Shown piece by piece: positions 5,333 through 7,736 of a DNA stretch of 7,736 nt. The notes beneath the pieces are model-generated. The model saw only the letters and a list, made by a program, of their open reading frames with translations. It had not been told where the DNA came from and made no database searches. The DNA lies in contig JAEZID010000297.1 in assembly GCA_023416195.1 (NCBI GenBank), forward strand, positions 1 through 7,736, in the 5' to 3' direction. The DNA comes from Pseudomonadota bacterium. GTDB taxonomy: Bacteria; Pseudomonadota; Alphaproteobacteria; Azospirillales; Azospirillaceae. Both the position numbers and the translations under genes were made by a program. Numbering within the stretch: the stretch's first letter is position 1; every line of letters starts with the position of its first letter.

Positions 5333-7736
5333 ATGAACGGTGCGCCGGTCAATCAATCGGTGCCGACGGTGTCGGGCACGGGAATGGTGGGCAACATGCT
5401 GTCCGCAACGACCGGCTACTGGATCGATCCGGACGGCGACCCCATGAGCTACACCTACAAATGGTACCGCGCCGACGACACCAACGGCACCAACGCCTCG
5501 CTGATTTCCGGGGCGACGAGCGCCAGCTACACGCTGACCTCCTCGGACGCCCACAAGTACCTGCGCGTGGTGGTGACGGCCAACGATGGCCGGGGCGCCA
5601 CGCCGACGGCGTCCTCCGCCTACACCGCGATCGCCAACAGCGCACCGTCGCTTACCACGCCGACGGTCATCACCTTGACCGACACCGCGGCGGCGGACAG
5701 CTTCACCACACAGACCGGCACGCTGGTCGCCACGGATGCCGATGGTGACGGCAGGACCTACGGCATCTCCAGCCCAACCAGCACCAGCGCCAACCACACC
5801 GACAATGGCGTCACGTACGACGTTTCGAAAACCGGCACCTACGGCACGCTCTACGTCGAGAGTTCGACCGGAAAATACGCGTATGCGCCGAACGACAGCG
5901 CCATCAACGCGCTCAGCAGCAACGCTTCGGACAGCTTCACCGTCACCGCCTCGGACGCCCACAACGGATCCGACAGCAAGACGCTGAGCATCTCCATCAC
6001 CGGCGCCAACGATGCGCCGGTGCTGAGCGACACCGTGGTGGCGCTGGACAGCATCGGTTCCGACGCCGGAGTGCCCAGCGGTGCGGTCGGCACGCTGGTG
6101 TCCTCGCTGGTGGCCATCGGCACCAACGTCTCCGATGTCGACAGCGGCGCCGTGACCGGGATCGCCATCACGGCGCTCGACACGTCCGAGGGCGGCACCT
6201 GGTACAAGGGCATCGACAGCGGCTCGAACACCTTCACGTGGGACACCGTCGGCGCCGTCAGTCCGACCTCCGCGATGTTGCTGCGCTCGACGGACCGGCT
6301 GTACTACAAGCCAAGCGGCGGCAGCGCGACGACGCTGAACAACGCAGTCACCTTCAAGGCGTGGGACCGGACCAGCGGCAGCGCCGGCAGCACGGCGGAC
6401 AGCACCTCCGGCAGCGCCTTCTCCACGGCCAGCGACACCGCCGCGCTGACGATCACGCTGCAACCTCCCGGGGTTCCGGCACTGGCGTCCGCCTCGGACA
6501 CCGGCTCGTCGAACAGCGACGGCATCACCAACGTCACCACCGCCACCTTCACCGGCACGGGCGCCAGCGCCTCGACCACGGTGCGGCTCTACGCCGGCAC
6601 CACGCTGCTGGGGAGCACGACCTCCGGGGCCGACGGCTCCTACACCTTCAGCGGCATCAACGTTTCCGGCTTGGCCGGCGCCGTCACCCTCACCGCGCGT
6701 CAACTGGTGGGGGGCCAGGAGAGCGGCGATTCGTCGTCGCTGGCCGTCACGTTCGACCGCACCGCTCCCGGCGCCCCGGTGGTCACCGGCATCACCACCG
6801 ACTCCGGCGCGTCGGACAGCGACGGCATCACCACCGACTCGACGCTGGTGATCGCCGGCACGGCGGAAGCGGACAGCACGGTCACCGTCATGGTCAACGG
6901 CACCACGCTGGGGACGGCCACGGCCAACGGCTCGGGCGCCTGGAGCTACGACCACACCGGCACGACTCTGGCGGCGGGCGACCATGCCATCACCGCCACG
7001 GCCACGGACGCCGCCGGCAACGTCTCGGCAAGCTCCGGCACCTTCACCGCGACGGTCGATCCCAACGCGCCCACGCTGTCGTCGGCGACGGTCAACGGCG
7101 CGTCCCTGGTGCTGACCTACTCCGACGCGACGAACCTGGACGCCGTGAATCTGCCGGCAGCCACCGCCTTTGCCGTCACCGTGGCCGGGGCTCCCGTCGC
7201 GGTGAACGCCGTCGCCGCCGACGCCGGCGCCAAGACCGTCACTCTCACGCTGGCGAGCGCGGTGTCGCACGGTCAGGTGGTGACGGTGAGCTACACCGAT
7301 CCGATGGGCGACGACGCCATCGCCATTCAGGATCTGGCCGGCAACGACGCCGCCACGCTGAACGCTCAGGCCGTCACCAACACCACCCCGGCCCCCGATA
7401 GCGGCGGAGGGTCGAGCGGTGGCACGCCGCGCACGGAGACGGTTGACGGCGTTCCGGTGCAGACCGGCACGGTGACCAACAGCGACGGCACGACCTCGCA
7501 GACGGTCAGCATCCCGGTGGTCACCGCGTCCCGCCCCGAGCAGGTCGGCAACAACGACGTGGCCGACATCCCGCTGGTCACGTCCGGCGGCGCCAGCCTG
7601 CTGACCGCCCAGCTGCCGGCCGGCTTCGGCCTGACGGTGAGCGGTTCCGGCGCCCCCAAGGCAGCCGGCTCCTCGCTCAGCGACCTGATCCGCGAGATCC
7701 AGGGGCGCACCGCCGCCGGCTCGGCCGACCGCGACC
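5333..7736 (+). CDS. Large VCBS / Ig-like / SwmB repeat protein, probable type I-secreted adhesin (3' end outside window)
   Basis: An uninterrupted 801-codon frame runs off the right edge. Domains in order: residues 2-101, an Ig-like repeat (SATTGYW-DPDGD, TYKWYRADD, TSSDAHKYLRVVVTANDG); 102-227, a VCBS repeat (TGTLVATDADGDG, then GTYGTLYVESSTGKYAYAP, ending ITGANDAP); 228-376, the companion repeat with VSDVDSGAVTGIAITALDTS and a late FKAWDRTSG; 377-476 and 477-577, two Ig-like modules, each with an 'SDGIT' turn; 578-684, a SwmB-type repeat (LVLTYSDATNLD, then VSYTDP, IQDLAGND). A Gly/Ser linker (about 689-698) leads into TVDGVPVQTGTVTNSDGTTS and ADIPLVTSGG. Such proteins are secreted and mediate adhesion or biofilm formation; Asp-rich turns likely bind calcium. 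There is no N-terminal signal peptide and no cysteine in the visible part, which fits type I secretion by a C-terminal signal beyond the window. The exact function is unknown. Confidence 0.88.
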   Translation, partial: MNGAPVNQSVPTVSGTGMVGNMLSATTGYWIDPDGDPMSYTYKWYRADDTNGTNASLISGATSASYTLTSSDAHKYLRVVVTANDGRGATPTASSAYTAIANSAPSLTTPTVITLTDTAAADSFTTQTGTLVATDADGDGRTYGISSPTSTSANHTDNGVTYDVSKTGTYGTLYVESSTGKYAYAPNDSAINALSSNASDSFTVTASDAHNGSDSKTLSISITGANDAPVLSDTVVALDSIGSDAGVPSGAVGTLVSSLVAIGTNVSDVDSGAVTGIAITALDTSEGGTWYKGIDSGSNTFTWDTVGAVSPTSAMLLRSTDRLYYKPSGGSATTLNNAVTFKAWDRTSGSAGSTADSTSGSAFSTASDTAALTITLQPPGVPALASASDTGSSNSDGITNVTTATFTGTGASASTTVRLYAGTTLLGSTTSGADGSYTFSGINVSGLAGAVTLTARQLVGGQESGDSSSLAVTFDRTAPGAPVVTGITTDSGASDSDGITTDSTLVIAGTAEADSTVTVMVNGTTLGTATANGSGAWSYDHTGTTLAAGDHAITATATDAAGNVSASSGTFTATVDPNAPTLSSATVNGASLVLTYSDATNLDAVNLPAATAFAVTVAGAPVAVNAVAADAGAKTVTLTLASAVSHGQVVTVSYTDPMGDDAIAIQDLAGNDAATLNAQAVTNTTPAPDSGGGSSGGTPRTETVDGVPVQTGTVTNSDGTTSQTVSIPVVTASRPEQVGNNDVADIPLVTSGGASLLTAQLPAGFGLTVSGSGAPKAAGSSLSDLIREIQGRTAAGSADRD

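Noticed and set aside
4790..7270. 826-codon minus-strand frame antisense to the adhesin gene
   Set aside because: Its product is Gly/Arg/Val-rich nonsense typical of antisense frames in high-GC DNA. The opposite strand encodes recognisable VCBS and Ig-like domains throughout.
6238..7401. 387-codon plus-strand frame rich in His and Arg inside the adhesin gene
   Set aside because: Shadow of the adhesin coding frame, with biased composition and no motifs.

Overview
The window looks like a chromosomal segment of a high-GC alphaproteobacterium. GC is high, codons strongly prefer G or C in the third position, and both promoters I can propose have a TTGA-N17-TAGT shape. The protein families suggest the Rhodospirillales, with an Azospirillum-like genome as my best guess from memory; no marker in the window proves this.

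Layout. (1) Bases 1-202 are the 3' end of a plus-strand gene, very probably the PlsC lysophosphatidate acyltransferase. (2) After a 146-bp gap with a plausible promoter comes a complete adenosylcobalamin-dependent (class II) ribonucleotide reductase, nrdJ, at 349-2688. (3) The short convergent junction holds a fossil of an IS3-family transposase (about 2734-2812). It supplies the stop codon and last residues of the next gene. (4) Bases 2784-4802 (minus) encode a cytosolic protein with about seven TPR repeats and a GT41 catalytic domain (O-GlcNAc transferase / SPINDLY / HMW1C superfamily). (5) A 530-bp divergent intergenic region follows. It has a GC-rich half with a 15-bp tandem repeat and an unusually AT-rich half (about 45% GC by hand count over 5131-5330) with several small palindromes. 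One of these fills the -35/-10 spacer of the predicted adhesin promoter. (6) From 5333 to the window edge runs an open frame (801 codons, no stop) for a large, cysteine-free, multi-domain repeat protein of the VCBS / bacterial Ig-like / SwmB type. It is probably a type I-secreted adhesin and lacks an N-terminal signal peptide.

How the genes fit together. plsC and nrdJ are ordinary housekeeping genes: membrane lipid synthesis and deoxyribonucleotide supply. The second half looks accessory. A protein glycosyltransferase and a giant surface-protein gene lie head to head across a shared control region. HMW1C, a GT41 enzyme encoded beside the adhesin it modifies in the cytosol, is a precedent for such a pair. 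That the enzyme here modifies the neighbouring adhesin is a hypothesis, not something the sequence proves.
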